A stretch of DNA of 64,000 bases from Virgibacillus doumboii (GCF_902806455.1 NZ_CADCWQ010000001.1:248001-312000); one strand, 5' to 3'; counted from the first letter of the stretch, positions 43,176-53,202 are shown. Numbers and translations: made by a program. The notes: generated by a model not told the origin, from the letters alone.

Positions 43176-44417
43176 TCACGACGAAGACAACCCGTGCGAA
43201 CGTTTACCCTCATACTCATGTCTATACCATGCCACCAGCATTATAATGCCACATAAAATCAGCAGTCCACTCGTCACGAAAAACACGCCTGAGAACCCGA
43301 AAAAACCGGCGAGCACCCCACCCAATGCGGGCCCGATTATGTTTCCTAAAAAGCGCAACGAAGTATTATAGCCAAGCACTTCCCCCTGCATTGATAACGG
43401 TGCTTCCTGTCTGATATATGCAATCCGGACGGGAACAATTCCGCCAATTGAAATACCAAGTAAGAACCGCAAAACAACGAGCTGCCAGATGTTTGTTACA
43501 AATGCACCTGGGAAGTAGACAATTCCGGCCATAAATAATAGAAAGATTAAGATCTTTGTATAGCCAATCCGGTCACCCAATCTTCCCCAGCGTTTCGCCA
43601 TCAGCAGGTTTCCGAGTCCGGCTGCAGAGAAAGCTATCCCGGAAAAGAATGCGATGCTTTGCGGGCCATGAATTTCAGCAACATATAATGAGAGAATTGG
43701 CTGAATACTGAAATGGGCGACCTGCACCAACACGGAAATAAGCATAACGATTAATAAAACCGGATTCTGGACTATATGCAAAAGCACTTCTTTTGTTGAG
43801 TAGGACTTATATTCTTTTTCATCCTCGGATTGCTGTATCAGTATTTCCTTGACACCAAATAGTACAATCAGACCGGAAAGGAAGACCATGATGGAAGTCC
43901 ATTTGAATGTTGTCGCATAGCCGAACATATCGGCAAGTACCCCGCCGAGCATTGGGCCCATCAATGCCCCAGTAATACTCCCTGTCTGCAAGGTTCCCAA
44001 CACCTGGCCGGCGACGTTTTTTGGAGTCTGCGTTGAAATCAGCGCCTGCGACATCGGGATGAAGCCTGTAAATATTCCCATAAATAACCGCAATAAAAAA
44101 AGCTCCCACACGGAAGTGGCAAACCCCATTAGTAATACAGATAATCCGAGTCCGGCAGCGGATAATATCAGAATTTTTTTCCGTCCATACTTATCACCAA
44201 TTCGTCCCCAGATTGGGGAGAAGATAAACGCTGTGACAAACGTGATTCCGAAGATCCAGCCTGACCAGGTCTGTACATATGAGTCCGAGAAGCTTCCGAA
44301 TTCTTCAATATATAATGAAATAAATGGAAGAACCATCGTGATGCTTCCGGCAATAAAAAAATTCGCAAACCACATGATGATTAAATTTCGTTTTACATTA
44401 GGATTTTGCTCGGAAAT
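43176..44417 (-). CDS. MFS multidrug transporter (MdtG-like), probable ATT start
   Basis: Twelve-TM major facilitator. Motif A SPIWGRIGDKYGRKKILIL lies after TM2, motif C-like LQTGSITGALMGPMLGGVLAD in TM5, and a second-half repeat AKRWGRLGDRIGYTKIL; the layout is that of DHA1 drug/H+ antiporters. The first ATG (44375) falls at the very start of TM1 (MWFANFF) and has no ribosome site. Reading upstream in frame gives ATT-TCC-GAG-CAA-AAT-CCT-AAT (ISEQNPN) then VKRNLII, with AGAAGGGA six bases before the ATT at 44417; no ATG, GTG or TTG exists in that frame. I therefore propose initiation at ATT, 413 residues. Confidence 0.8.
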   Translation of the reverse strand: MSEQNPNVKRNLIIMWFANFFIAGSITMVLPFISLYIEEFGSFSDSYVQTWSGWIFGITFVTAFIFSPIWGRIGDKYGRKKILILSAAGLGLSVLLMGFATSVWELFLLRLFMGIFTGFIPMSQALISTQTPKNVAGQVLGTLQTGSITGALMGPMLGGVLADMFGYATTFKWTSIMVFLSGLIVLFGVKEILIQQSEDEKEYKSYSTKEVLLHIVQNPVLLIVMLISVLVQVAHFSIQPILSLYVAEIHGPQSIAFFSGIAFSAAGLGNLLMAKRWGRLGDRIGYTKILIFLLFMAGIVYFPGAFVTNIWQLVVLRFLLGISIGGIVPVRIAYIRQEAPLSMQGEVLGYNTSLRFLGNIIGPALGGVLAGFFGFSGVFFVTSGLLILCGIIMLVAWYRHEYEGKRSHGLSSS

Positions 44418-44640
44418 GACAAATCCCTTCTTTCCAAATTATTTCGATACTCTAAATATATAGTAATACAGCAAGATTTAAAACCTTTATGCTCATGCTC
44501 CGTTCCCTGCAGGTTATTTTGTTAAACAAACAGGGAAATATATGTTATTGATGTCCATAAACCGTTATAATAAATCGTAGTATATAATAGAATAAGACAA
44601 GCCTTGAAATATATTAATTTACAATAAAGGAGCAATAACA

Positions 44641-45543
44641 ATGAAACGTTACCTTAAATTGGCAGCATTTTTAATAATCATCATTGGATTGATAGCAGGA
44701 ATGGCAGCACCACCAGTATATGCAACCAGTGACAGTATCAATGAAAAACTTGGAGTTCCGATTGTGGTTTACGGAGATACCCTAACGGATGCACAAAAGA
44801 AAGAAGTTACGGAACTGCTCGAGGTAAAAGACCCGGAAACGGTAAAAGAATACACAGTAACCGGAGAAGATATTGCAAACTATATCAACGGTGACCCAAA
44901 CTCCAGAATGTTTTCATCAGCAAAAATCACCCGTGAAGAAGAAGGGAAAGGCCTGACCATCAACATTGTGACACCGGATAATATTACCGAAGTATCCAGT
45001 GAAATGTACTCGAACGCCTTACTTACAGCCGGTGTGGAAAATGCAACTGTTGATGTGGCGTCACCTGTAAAAGTGAGCGGACATTCAGCATTAACCGGTA
45101 TTTATAAAGCGTATGATGCGGAAGGTCAGCAGCTTGATAAAGAACGGATGCAGCTGGCAAACGATGAACTTGGTGTTGCAACGGATCTGGCAAATAAAGA
45201 AGGATTGAATCAGGAAAAAGTCAGTGAACTGCTGACGGAAATTAAAAAAGCAATTGCCGAACAGAATCCGGCCACAAAGGAAGAAGTGGAAAAAATTGTT
45301 CAGGAGCAGCTCAATAATTTGGGGATATCGCTAAGTGAACAGGACAAACAAATGCTGATTGATCTGTTTAACAGAATGCGCGATCTGAACATCAATTTTG
45401 ATGAAGTGAAAAATCAGCTTGATGAAATTACTTCTAAAGTAAAAGACCTGGTAAATGACGAAGGATTCTGGAATAAAGTCGAGAACTTTTTCAAAGATTT
45501 CTTTAACATGATTGGAAACTTCCTTGAGGGATTATTTAAATAG
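44641..45543 (+). CDS. ypuA: DUF1002 (YpuA-like) secreted protein
   Basis: 300 residues with a signal peptide (LAAFLIIIIGLIAGMAAPPVYA, cleavage likely after VYA). DUF1002 features are PIVVYGDTLTDAQKKEVTELL, ITREEEGKGLTINIVTPDNIT, TAGVENATVDVASPVKVSGHSALTGIYKAY; the C-terminal 100 residues are helical. It is exported; the function is unknown. A -10-like TATAAT lies near 44584-44610. Terminator follows the stop. Confidence 0.88.
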   Translation: MKRYLKLAAFLIIIIGLIAGMAAPPVYATSDSINEKLGVPIVVYGDTLTDAQKKEVTELLEVKDPETVKEYTVTGEDIANYINGDPNSRMFSSAKITREEEGKGLTINIVTPDNITEVSSEMYSNALLTAGVENATVDVASPVKVSGHSALTGIYKAYDAEGQQLDKERMQLANDELGVATDLANKEGLNQEKVSELLTEIKKAIAEQNPATKEEVEKIVQEQLNNLGISLSEQDKQMLIDLFNRMRDLNINFDEVKNQLDEITSKVKDLVNDEGFWNKVENFFKDFFNMIGNFLEGLFK

Positions 45544-45564
45544 GGGAAATAGTAATATACAGAT

Positions 45565-45593
45565 AAATGGCTATCATAATTGATAGCCATTTT
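45565..45593. terminator. Bidirectional terminator
   Basis: AAATGGCTATCA and TGATAGCCATTTT form a near-perfect stem with a three-base loop, between convergent genes. Confidence 0.9.
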
Positions 45594-45596
45594 ATA

Positions 45597-45962
45597 TTAT
45601 TTACTGTAATACACCAGGATAAGGACGATTAATAATAAGAGTAGAGCAAAACTCTGGAAACGTACAAACCGGTAAAACGAACTGTTTACTTTATAGGAAG
45701 GAAGCGGTTTTTTCTTCCAGTCGTCAAGGTAATCCGGATCTTTTGACATGACATGCCGGAACCTTCTAAATCCGAACGTCACTCCATCAAAAAAACCCCC
45801 CTTGATGGTATACATTGCCAGGTAAATAACCATATAAATCAGTAAAAAGTAAAATGTGATGTTTAAGCATTGAACCAGGGAAAACCCTGACTCAGACAGA
45901 TTTACCAATATAAGGATTAAACCAATATTAGCTGTTAGAATAACCCAATTCTTTTGTCGCAT
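45597..45962 (-). CDS. DUF3899 membrane protein
   Basis: 121 residues with TM segments at about 7-20, 32-52 and 100-118. The cytoplasmic loop contains the family signature GGFFDGVTFGFRRFRHVMSKDPDYLDDWKKKPLP. Function unknown. Starts at ATG 45962; the divergent opp operon begins 250 bases away. Confidence 0.85.
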   Translation of the reverse strand: MRQKNWVILTANIGLILILVNLSESGFSLVQCLNITFYFLLIYMVIYLAMYTIKGGFFDGVTFGFRRFRHVMSKDPDYLDDWKKKPLPSYKVNSSFYRFVRFQSFALLLLLIVLILVYYSK

Positions 45963-46116
45963 AGCTGTCTGTTCCCACCTTCAGTATTTCTATCATAATC
46001 AGTATAGCATAGTTAAAAAGACTTCGATAAAATGAATTGTAAAAAAATTTTAAAACCGCTAAATCGCGTGGTGCATGCATTTGAAAATGAATCGTTCTTA
46101 TTTTCACAAAAAAGTC

Positions 46117-46165
46117 TTTACAAACTTGTAAGAAAAATTGTATAATTCTATTTAGTAGATAGAAT
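46117..46165 (+). promoter_or_regulatory. Promoter and dyad of the opp operon
   Basis: -35 TTTACA (46117-46122) and -10 TATAAT (46141-46146) are 18 bp apart. ATTCTAT-N7-ATAGAAT (46145-46165) forms a dyad over the start point. A partial CodY-like CAGAAAAAT lies just downstream; CodY control of peptide uptake operons is known, but this match is weak. Confidence 0.7.
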
Positions 46166-46214
46166 CTGCTAAAAAGTCAGAAAAATAAATAATATCAAGG
46201 GGGTATTTTTCAAC

Positions 46215-47918
46215 ATGAAGTTTAAGAAGGTATGGCTTTTAGCACTTGCATTAATGTTAGGTCTTTTCCTGGCAGCTTGTTCCGGCGGTGATGACTCAGA
46301 AGGTACGTCATCAGACAGCGGAAGCGACAGCAGTGGAGAAGAAACATCTAGTGAAGGTGAAGAAGAAAGCCAAGATGTTGAACAGGTATTGAATTTCATT
46401 AATGGTGATACGATTCCATCAATGGACGCATCCATGGTTACCGATGAATATGGTATCCAATTCCTGGGTGCGACAATGGAAGGTCTTTATCGTGTGAAAG
46501 ACGGTGAAATCGTTCCAGGTATCGCTACAGAACATACAGTAAGTGATGATGGTACCGTTTGGACTTTTACACTTCGCGAAGATGCGAAATGGTCTAACGG
46601 TGACCCTGTAACAGCACATGACTTTGTTTATTCATGGCAGCGTGCTGTGGACCCTGACACTGGATCTGAATATGGTCCATATATGATGGGTGGCGTTATT
46701 AAAAACGCAACAGCTGTTAACAAAGGTGAAGTTCCTGTTGAGGAATTGGGCGTAAAAGCTGTTGATGACTATACCTTGGAAGTAACATTGGAAAACCCAA
46801 CTCCTTATTTTGAGTCATTGACTGCATTCGCAACATACTACCCGTTGAATCAAAAATTTGTTGAAGAACAAGGCGACAAATATGCTACAAGTACAGAAAC
46901 GCTTGTATTCAACGGACCATTTAAATTAACTGAATGGGAAAGCACAAGCAGCTCGTGGAATCTTGTGAAAAACGAGGACTACTGGGATGCTGAGACAGTA
47001 CAACTTGAAAAAATGACTTATGAAGTTGTTAAAGATCCACAAACAGGGGTAGACCTTTACGAGTCAGGTGAAATCGACCGTGCTGGTTTATCTTCAGACC
47101 TTGTAGACAAATATTCTACACATGAAGATTACCGTGTAGTTCCAGAAACTTCATTGTTCTACCTGAAAATGAACCAGACTACAAGTGATGCACTTGCAAA
47201 TGTAAATATGCGTAAGGCAATTAGCCGTGCGTTTAATAAAGAGGCATTGGTTAACGAAATCCTTAACAATGGATCTATTGTATCAACAGGTTTTGTTCCA
47301 CAAGACTTCGTTCAAACTCCAAGTGGGGAAGATTTCCGTGAAGCAAACGGAGACCTTGTAACATATGATCCTGAAAAAGCGAAAGAACTTTGGAAAAAAG
47401 GTCTTGAAGAAATTGGTAAAGACTCTGTAGAACTTGAATTCCTTGCTGGTGACAGTGAAACAGCTAAAACAATGAACGAATATCTTGCTAATCAGCTTGA
47501 AACAACTCTACCAGGGTTGACTATTAACCTGAAGCAAGTTCCGTTTGAACAGCGTTTGGAATTGGATACAAACATGGACTATGATATCCAGTTCTCCGGA
47601 TGGGGTCCAGACTATATGGATCCATATACCTTCCTGAATCTGTGGATTACTGATGGCGGAAATAATATGATGGGATACTCCAATGAAGAGTATGACAAAT
47701 TACTCGAAGAAACAGCGACAACATTGGCACAAGATCCTGAAGCACGTTATCAGAACTTCCTGGAAGCAGAAAAAATCTTGGCTGAAACCGCAGCTGTAGC
47801 ACCTGTTTACCAGAGTGCATCTGCTCAACTGGTTCGTCCTAAAGTACAGGATGTATACGTTAACTCATTTGGACCAACTTATGAGTACAAGTGGGCAAGC
47901 GTTGGAGCATCAGAATAA
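46215..47918 (+). CDS. oppA: Oligopeptide-binding lipoprotein
   Basis: 567 residues. Lipoprotein signal with lipobox LAAC (Cys22), then a Ser/Glu-rich linker and an SBP family 5 fold: WTFTLREDAKWSNGDPVTAHDFVYSWQRAVDP, FNGPFKLTEWE, VNMRKAISRAFNKEALV, WGPDYMDPYTF. It captures oligopeptides at the outer membrane surface and delivers them to OppBC. RBS AAGGGGG. A terminator-like hairpin lies between it and oppB, typical of making more binding protein than channel. Confidence 0.95.
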   Translation: MKFKKVWLLALALMLGLFLAACSGGDDSEGTSSDSGSDSSGEETSSEGEEESQDVEQVLNFINGDTIPSMDASMVTDEYGIQFLGATMEGLYRVKDGEIVPGIATEHTVSDDGTVWTFTLREDAKWSNGDPVTAHDFVYSWQRAVDPDTGSEYGPYMMGGVIKNATAVNKGEVPVEELGVKAVDDYTLEVTLENPTPYFESLTAFATYYPLNQKFVEEQGDKYATSTETLVFNGPFKLTEWESTSSSWNLVKNEDYWDAETVQLEKMTYEVVKDPQTGVDLYESGEIDRAGLSSDLVDKYSTHEDYRVVPETSLFYLKMNQTTSDALANVNMRKAISRAFNKEALVNEILNNGSIVSTGFVPQDFVQTPSGEDFREANGDLVTYDPEKAKELWKKGLEEIGKDSVELEFLAGDSETAKTMNEYLANQLETTLPGLTINLKQVPFEQRLELDTNMDYDIQFSGWGPDYMDPYTFLNLWITDGGNNMMGYSNEEYDKLLEETATTLAQDPEARYQNFLEAEKILAETAAVAPVYQSASAQLVRPKVQDVYVNSFGPTYEYKWASVGASE

Positions 47919-47954
47919 AATTTATTTTTAATAAAATATGCTGTATTCTCAAGG

Positions 47955-47993
47955 AAAAGAGAGTATATGACCTTATGGCATATACTCTCTTTT
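47955..47993 (+). terminator. Terminator/attenuator between oppA and oppB
   Basis: AAAAGAGAGTATATG pairs perfectly with CATATACTCTCTTTT across nine bases. A TATAAT at about 48015 may give an extra promoter for oppBCDF. Confidence 0.88.
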
Positions 47994-48073
47994 ACCCTTG
48001 CTGGAAAAAAGTCATATAATAATGAATTTTTCATTAACATCAGGATGGTAACATAAAATCAGGAGGTGTAGGA

Positions 48074-49003
48074 ATGCTTCGTTATATTTTAAAACGTATC
48101 TTTTACATGGCAATTACATTATTCATTATTGCCACCATCTCGTTTTTTCTAATGAAGATGCTGCCTGGCAGCCCTTTATCAGCTGAAAACAAGCTGACAG
48201 AAGAACAACAGGCGGTAGTTTTGGAAAAATATGGGCTAAATGACCCAATTCCAGTTCAATATGTAAACTATATAGCTGGTCTAGTACAAGGTGATTTAGG
48301 TATTTCCTTCCAGTTTGATAATACCCCGGTTACAAAAATCATTATGGATCGTATCGGTCCTTCCATGGTGCTTGGTGCTCAGGCTCTGGTTTTTGGTACA
48401 GTCCTGGGTATATTATTCGGACTGATTGCGGCGATTTACCATAATGGGTTTCTTGATTATACCTCAACCATCATAGCAGTTTTGGGAACATCAATCCCTT
48501 CTTTTATATTTGCAGGTTTACTGCAATGGTACGTAGCCGTTCAATGGGACTTGTTCCCTGTAGCCTTATGGGGAACATATGAACATACGGTTTTGCCGAC
48601 AATAGCATTGTTGATTTTTCCGATGGCAATATCAGCCCGTTTCACTAGAACAGAAATGCTTGAGGTACTTGGCTCTGATTTCATTACTACTGCACGTGCT
48701 AAAGGACTTGGTGAGGCAGGAGTTATTTTTAAGCATGGATTGCGGAATGCGCTGATTCCGTTGGTAACAGTAATCGGACCAATGGCTGTTGGTCTAATGA
48801 CAGGTACACTGGTTATTGAACAGATTTTTGCTGTTCCTGGAATAGGTGAACAATTTGTTACATCAGTAATGGTGATAGATTATCCTACTATTATGGGACT
48901 AACATTATTCTTTGCATTCCTGTTTGTGGCAATTATTCTGGTAATCGACCTTCTTTACGTATTAATCGATCCAAGAATCCGACTGACAGGAGGGGAAATC
49001 TAA
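48074..49003 (+). CDS. oppB: Oligopeptide ABC permease OppB
   Basis: 309 residues, six TM segments, BPD_transp_1 family. N-terminal MLRYILKRIFYMAITLFIIA, the GDLGISFQFDNTPV loop, and the EAA loop RTEMLEVLGSDFITTARAKGLGEAGVIFKHGLRNALIP near 192-230 that contacts the ATPases. With OppC it forms the peptide channel. RBS AGGAGGTG. The oppC start follows its stop directly. Confidence 0.95.
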   Translation: MLRYILKRIFYMAITLFIIATISFFLMKMLPGSPLSAENKLTEEQQAVVLEKYGLNDPIPVQYVNYIAGLVQGDLGISFQFDNTPVTKIIMDRIGPSMVLGAQALVFGTVLGILFGLIAAIYHNGFLDYTSTIIAVLGTSIPSFIFAGLLQWYVAVQWDLFPVALWGTYEHTVLPTIALLIFPMAISARFTRTEMLEVLGSDFITTARAKGLGEAGVIFKHGLRNALIPLVTVIGPMAVGLMTGTLVIEQIFAVPGIGEQFVTSVMVIDYPTIMGLTLFFAFLFVAIILVIDLLYVLIDPRIRLTGGEI

Positions 49004-50161
49004 ATGGCACAAGACAACAAGCAAAACGACGCACCAAAAGAACTGTTTGTCCCTCTTGAAAACAAAGAGGATACAAGTGAAAAGATTTCCGGCCCTCCGA
49101 GATCTTTTATGCAGGATGCCAGAAGAACTTTTTTGAAAAACAAGTTTGCGGTAGTCAGCGTCATTTTGCTGCTCTTTATTATTATAATGAGTATTATCGG
49201 ACCATATTTTAATGAGTATAAAATGGATGGTCAGGATTTAACAAGAGCAAAAATGCCGGCACGTGTACCAGTTCTTGAAAATATCTCATGGCTTGGTATG
49301 GATGGTACACTTACAGGAAATTTTGAAGGAGCTACAGTCGAAGAGGCAAGTAAGAAAGCGGTAATGCGCTTTGAAAATAATGAAGAATTTGTTGATATTG
49401 AAGTCCTTTCTGAAGGAGACGGTTCAGAGGACTCAGCAAGAGTAGAGGCAACTTACCATATTTATGAAGCAAAAGAAATGACAGATAAATATTATTGGCT
49501 GGGAACGGATACGCTTGGACGTGACCAGTGGACAAGGATATGGCTGGGAACAAGAGTATCGCTCATTATTGCTTTTGTTGCAGCATTAATTGACTTAGTA
49601 ATTGGTGTTGCTTATGGTGGAATATCAGGCTATTACGGTGGACGAGTCGACAGTGTTATGCAACGTATATTGGAAGTCCTTGTTGGAATACCGAACTTAG
49701 TTGTCATATTACTGATGATTATTGTTCTGAAACCGGGTATTGTTTCCATTGTCATAGCCCTTACGATAACCGGATGGATAGGAATGGCACGTATCGTAAG
49801 GGGAGAAGTACTGAAACTGAAAAATGAGGAATTTGTACTTGCCGCCAGGACACTTGGCCAATCAAGCGGGAAGATCATACGGAAACATCTATTGCCGAAT
49901 GTTGCTGGGATCATTATTATCAATACAATGTTTACCATTCCGAATGCGATTTTCTTTGAGGCATTTCTAAGCTTTATTGGACTTGGGATTGCACCACCGG
50001 AGGCATCGCTTGGTGCATTGATTGATGCGGGATTCAAGGTCTTTAGACTTTATCCGCATATGGTACTGTATCCTGCGATTCTTATTTCAATAATAATGAT
50101 TGCATTTAACTTGATTGGTGACGGACTTCGTGATGCGTTTGATCCGAAAATGCATAAATAG
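49004..50161 (+). CDS. oppC: Oligopeptide ABC permease OppC with an enlarged extracellular loop
   Basis: 385 residues, about 80 more than usual. TM1 lies near 48-68 after an N-terminal cytoplasmic tail with FMQDARRTFLKNKF. The extra segment, about residues 75-160 (LTRAKMPARVPVLENISWLG, TLTGNFEGATVEEASKKAVM, then an EDSARVEATYHIYEA region), sits between TM1 and the conserved YWLGTDTLGRDQWTRIWLGTR. The EAA loop (ARIVRGEVLKLKNEEFVLAARTLGQ) and remaining five TM segments are normal. The added loop would face OppA. Stop-start junction with oppB is adjacent. Confidence 0.93.
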   Translation: MAQDNKQNDAPKELFVPLENKEDTSEKISGPPRSFMQDARRTFLKNKFAVVSVILLLFIIIMSIIGPYFNEYKMDGQDLTRAKMPARVPVLENISWLGMDGTLTGNFEGATVEEASKKAVMRFENNEEFVDIEVLSEGDGSEDSARVEATYHIYEAKEMTDKYYWLGTDTLGRDQWTRIWLGTRVSLIIAFVAALIDLVIGVAYGGISGYYGGRVDSVMQRILEVLVGIPNLVVILLMIIVLKPGIVSIVIALTITGWIGMARIVRGEVLKLKNEEFVLAARTLGQSSGKIIRKHLLPNVAGIIIINTMFTIPNAIFFEAFLSFIGLGIAPPEASLGALIDAGFKVFRLYPHMVLYPAILISIIMIAFNLIGDGLRDAFDPKMHK

Positions 50162-50179
50162 AAAGGTAGGTGTTTCTGA

Positions 50180-51232
50180 ATGAGTAAATTATTGGAAGTA
50201 AAAGATTTAAATGTATCATTTAACACCTACAGCGGTGAAGTGCAAGCCGTAAGAGGTGTGAATTTTGATTTGGAAAAAGGTGAGACACTGGCTATTGTTG
50301 GTGAATCCGGCTCGGGGAAATCAGTAACAACCAAGGCACTAATGCAACTGCTTCCGAAGCCACAAGGCCAAATTAAATCCGGTCAGATTCTGTTTGAAGG
50401 AACGGATATTGCTCACTATTCAAATAAAAAAATGCAAAAGATTCGCGGAAGTGAAATGTCCATGGTGTTCCAGGATCCGATGACTTCCTTGAACCCGACA
50501 ATGAAAGTGGGAAATCAGATTATGGAAGGTCTGATCAAACACCGTAAAATGGGACGTGCGGAAGCGAAAAATAAAGCTATCGAATTGTTGGAACTTGTTG
50601 GAATTCCACAGCCAACTGTCCGTTTAAATCAATACCCGCACCAATTTTCCGGTGGTATGCGTCAGCGTGCCGTAGTAGCGATAGCACTTGCTTGTAACCC
50701 GAAAGTGCTTATTGCAGATGAACCTACGACAGCACTTGACGTTACGATCCAGGCACAAATTCTTGATCTGATGAAGGATATTCAACGGGAAACGGAAAGT
50801 GCGATTGTATTTATTACACACGACCTTGGTGTTGTGGCAAACGTAGCTGACCGTGTAGCGGTTATGTATGCCGGAAAAATCGTTGAGATTGGTAAGGTTG
50901 ATGAGATTTTCTATAATCCGAAACATCCTTACACATGGGGACTTCTTGGTTCCATGCCAACACTTGACAGTAAAGAGGAAGAATTGTTCACTATCCCGGG
51001 TAGCCCGCCGGATATGCTGAATCCTCCTCCTGGTGATGCGTTTGCACCAAGAAACAGATTTGCAATGGAAATCGATACAAAAATGGAACCACCAATGTTC
51101 AAAGTATCTGATACACATTACGCTGCCACCTGGCTGCTGCATGAGAATGCACCGAAGATTGAACCGCCTGATTCTGTCAAACGCAGAATGCAAGGATTTG
51201 CTTCGACAGACGATAAGGATGGTGAAGAGTAA
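50180..51232 (+). CDS. oppD: Oligopeptide ABC ATPase OppD
   Basis: 350 residues. Walker A GESGSGKS near 40-47, Q-loop [12 protein letters not shown] near 96, signature [16 protein letters not shown] near 157, Walker [13 protein letters not shown] near 175-186, switch FITHDLG. The C-terminal oligopeptide-transport extension with CxxC-like metal site of some OppD is not seen; [19 protein letters not shown] is present. Ends one base into the oppF start (TAATG). Confidence 0.95.
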   Translation: MSKLLEVKDLNVSFNTYSGEVQAVRGVNFDLEKGETLAIVGESGSGKSVTTKALMQLLPKPQGQIKSGQILFEGTDIAHYSNKKMQKIRGSEMSMVFQDPMTSLNPTMKVGNQIMEGLIKHRKMGRAEAKNKAIELLELVGIPQPTVRLNQYPHQFSGGMRQRAVVAIALACNPKVLIADEPTTALDVTIQAQILDLMKDIQRETESAIVFITHDLGVVANVADRVAVMYAGKIVEIGKVDEIFYNPKHPYTWGLLGSMPTLDSKEEELFTIPGSPPDMLNPPPGDAFAPRNRFAMEIDTKMEPPMFKVSDTHYAATWLLHENAPKIEPPDSVKRRMQGFASTDDKDGEE

Positions 51233-52164
51233 TGGGAACTGAAAAAATATTGGAAGTAAATAATTTGCAAAAACATTTCAAAGCCGGACGCAAGAACACC
51301 ATCAAAGCGGTGGACGGGATAACGTTCGATATTAATGAAGGAGAAACGTTCGGTCTTGTTGGTGAATCCGGATGTGGAAAATCAACAACCGGCCGTACAA
51401 TTATTCGCTTGTACGAAGCAACAGGCGGTGAAGTTTTATTTAAGAATGAGAGTGTCCATGGAAAAAAATCCAAAGAAGATCTGATGAAGTTTAACCGAAA
51501 AATGCAGATGATATTCCAGGACCCTTCATCTTCATTGAATCCAAGAATGACTGTAATGGACATTATCGCCGAAGGAATTGACATTCATAATCTGGCAAAA
51601 GATGAAAATGATCGTAAAAATCGTGTGGAAGAGTTATTGGAAACGGTTGGATTAAACAAAGAACATGCGACTCGTTTTCCGCATGAATTCAGTGGAGGAC
51701 AGCGCCAGCGTATTGGTATTGCGCGAGCCCTGGCTGTTGAACCTGAATTCATTATTGCCGATGAGCCAATTTCTGCACTTGATGTATCCATTCAGGCACA
51801 GGTAGTCAACTTGCTGAAAAAGTTGCAGCGTGAACGCAACCTGACATTCCTGTTCATTGCACACGATTTGTCAATGGTTAAGTATATCAGTGATCGAATC
51901 GGTGTTATGTACTTCGGGAATATGGTTGAATTGGCTGATAGTGACGAGTTATACAAAAACCCGCTTCATCCATATACAAAATCATTGTTATCCGCGATCC
52001 CATTACCTGATCCGGAATACGAACGGAATCGTTCACGTGTAGCATACGATCCTTCTGAATATGAAACAAGTGAAGAACCGGAACTCCGGGAAGTTAAGCC
52101 TGGGCACTTTGTGCGCTGTACAACAGCAGAATTTGAACAATATCAAAAACAACTGAAAGAATAG
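51232..52164 (+). CDS. oppF: Oligopeptide ABC ATPase OppF
   Basis: 310 residues. Walker A GESGCGKST near 44-52, MIFQDPSSSLNPRM near 88, signature FSGGQRQRIGIARAL near 145, Walker B FIIADEPISALD near 165-176, switch FIAHDLS. The C-terminus PGHFVRCTTAEFEQ is typical of OppF. It pairs with OppD to drive import. Last gene of the operon. Confidence 0.95.
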   Translation: MGTEKILEVNNLQKHFKAGRKNTIKAVDGITFDINEGETFGLVGESGCGKSTTGRTIIRLYEATGGEVLFKNESVHGKKSKEDLMKFNRKMQMIFQDPSSSLNPRMTVMDIIAEGIDIHNLAKDENDRKNRVEELLETVGLNKEHATRFPHEFSGGQRQRIGIARALAVEPEFIIADEPISALDVSIQAQVVNLLKKLQRERNLTFLFIAHDLSMVKYISDRIGVMYFGNMVELADSDELYKNPLHPYTKSLLSAIPLPDPEYERNRSRVAYDPSEYETSEEPELREVKPGHFVRCTTAEFEQYQKQLKE

Positions 52165-52170
52165 GTAATA

Positions 52171-52212
52171 AAAATCCCTTACTGCGGTCAACTGCAGTAA
52201 GGGATTTTTTTG
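52171..52212 (+). terminator. Terminator of the opp operon
   Basis: AAAATCCCTTACTGC and GCAGTAAGGGATTTTTTT, a long perfect stem with T run. Confidence 0.94.
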
Positions 52213-52419
52213 ATAGAATGATATATTTTTGCCACAAAACCGGTGATTTTCGCAGGTTTATGTAACATTTCCACCCGTTTGCAACAAATCTATTATAAAT
52301 GTAATATTTTCCTGCTAGTTTGGTAATCCTTGTAATAGACTCTTAAAAGTCTTGTAACTGCATTGCCTGATGGGCTGTGATACGATGGGCAATGTCAGAA
52401 TTTAAAGGAGGGACTACCT

Positions 52420-53181
52420 ATGAAGAAACTAGTAGCATCAATAGCTACGGGTGTCATTATTGCTGGCGTAACATTCACCTCTGTTTCTGCGGAGGAATAT
52501 AAAGTTAAAAAAGGAGACAATCTCTGGGACATTGCAGAGAAATACGATACTACCGTTGACGAATTAGTTGAAATAAACGAGCTAAAAACGACAGTAATTC
52601 AACCAAAACAAAAACTATTTATAAATGAAACATACATGGTAGAGAAAGGCGATACATTAATTGGGATCAGTAAAGAATATGATGTATCCGTAAAAGATCT
52701 GAAGAAATGGAATAACCTCAATTCAGATTTGATTGTCATTGGACAAGAACTTGAAATTAAAGGTGTTAATGTCGAACAGGAAAATAAGCCTGCAGCAACA
52801 ATTGAAAAAGAGACATCATCAAATGAAAGTTCATCCAATGAAACAGCTCAATCCAGCAAGAAGGAAAATAAATCTGACAACAGTCCGGATGGAAAAACAA
52901 TTTCCGTAACTGCAACAGCGTACACTGCTGATTGTGATGGCTGTTCAGGTATTACTTCTACAGGAATAGATTTGAATGCAAATCCAAATGCAAAAGTAAT
53001 TGCAGTGGATCCGAATGTAATTCCGCTTGGATCTGAAGTTTATGTAGAAGGTTATGGTTATGCAACTGCTGCAGACGTTGGTGGAGCTATTGATGGAAAC
53101 AGAATTGATATTCATGTACCAACGAAATCCGAAGCATATGACTGGGGAAGACGCACGGTTGATGTAACGATCGTTAACTAA
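52420..53181 (+). CDS. yocH: LysM/3D-domain cell-wall protein, YocH-like
   Basis: 253 residues: signal peptide (cleavage after VSA near 24), two LysM domains (about 27-69 and 72-114; EYKVKKGDNLWDIAEKYDTT and TYMVEKGDTLIGISKEYDVS), a Ser/Glu-rich linker, and a C-terminal 3D domain (VTATAYTADCDGCSGITSTG ... VIAVDPNVIPLGSEVYVEG ... ADVGGAIDGNRIDIHV) with the three catalytic-type Asp residues. It binds and remodels peptidoglycan. The B. subtilis gene is under WalR control; TGTAAC/TGTAAT half sites occur in the leader but no clear full WalR box was found. RBS AAAGGAGG. Confidence 0.9.
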   Translation: MKKLVASIATGVIIAGVTFTSVSAEEYKVKKGDNLWDIAEKYDTTVDELVEINELKTTVIQPKQKLFINETYMVEKGDTLIGISKEYDVSVKDLKKWNNLNSDLIVIGQELEIKGVNVEQENKPAATIEKETSSNESSSNETAQSSKKENKSDNSPDGKTISVTATAYTADCDGCSGITSTGIDLNANPNAKVIAVDPNVIPLGSEVYVEGYGYATAADVGGAIDGNRIDIHVPTKSEAYDWGRRTVDVTIVN

Positions 53182-53202
53182 AAATTAAATGCTGGCAATA
53201 AC

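Noticed and set aside
52338..52353. AGACTCTTAAAAGTCT palindrome before yocH as a WalR box
   Set aside because: It does not match the direct-repeat TGTWAH-N5-TGTWAH form; only isolated half sites are seen.
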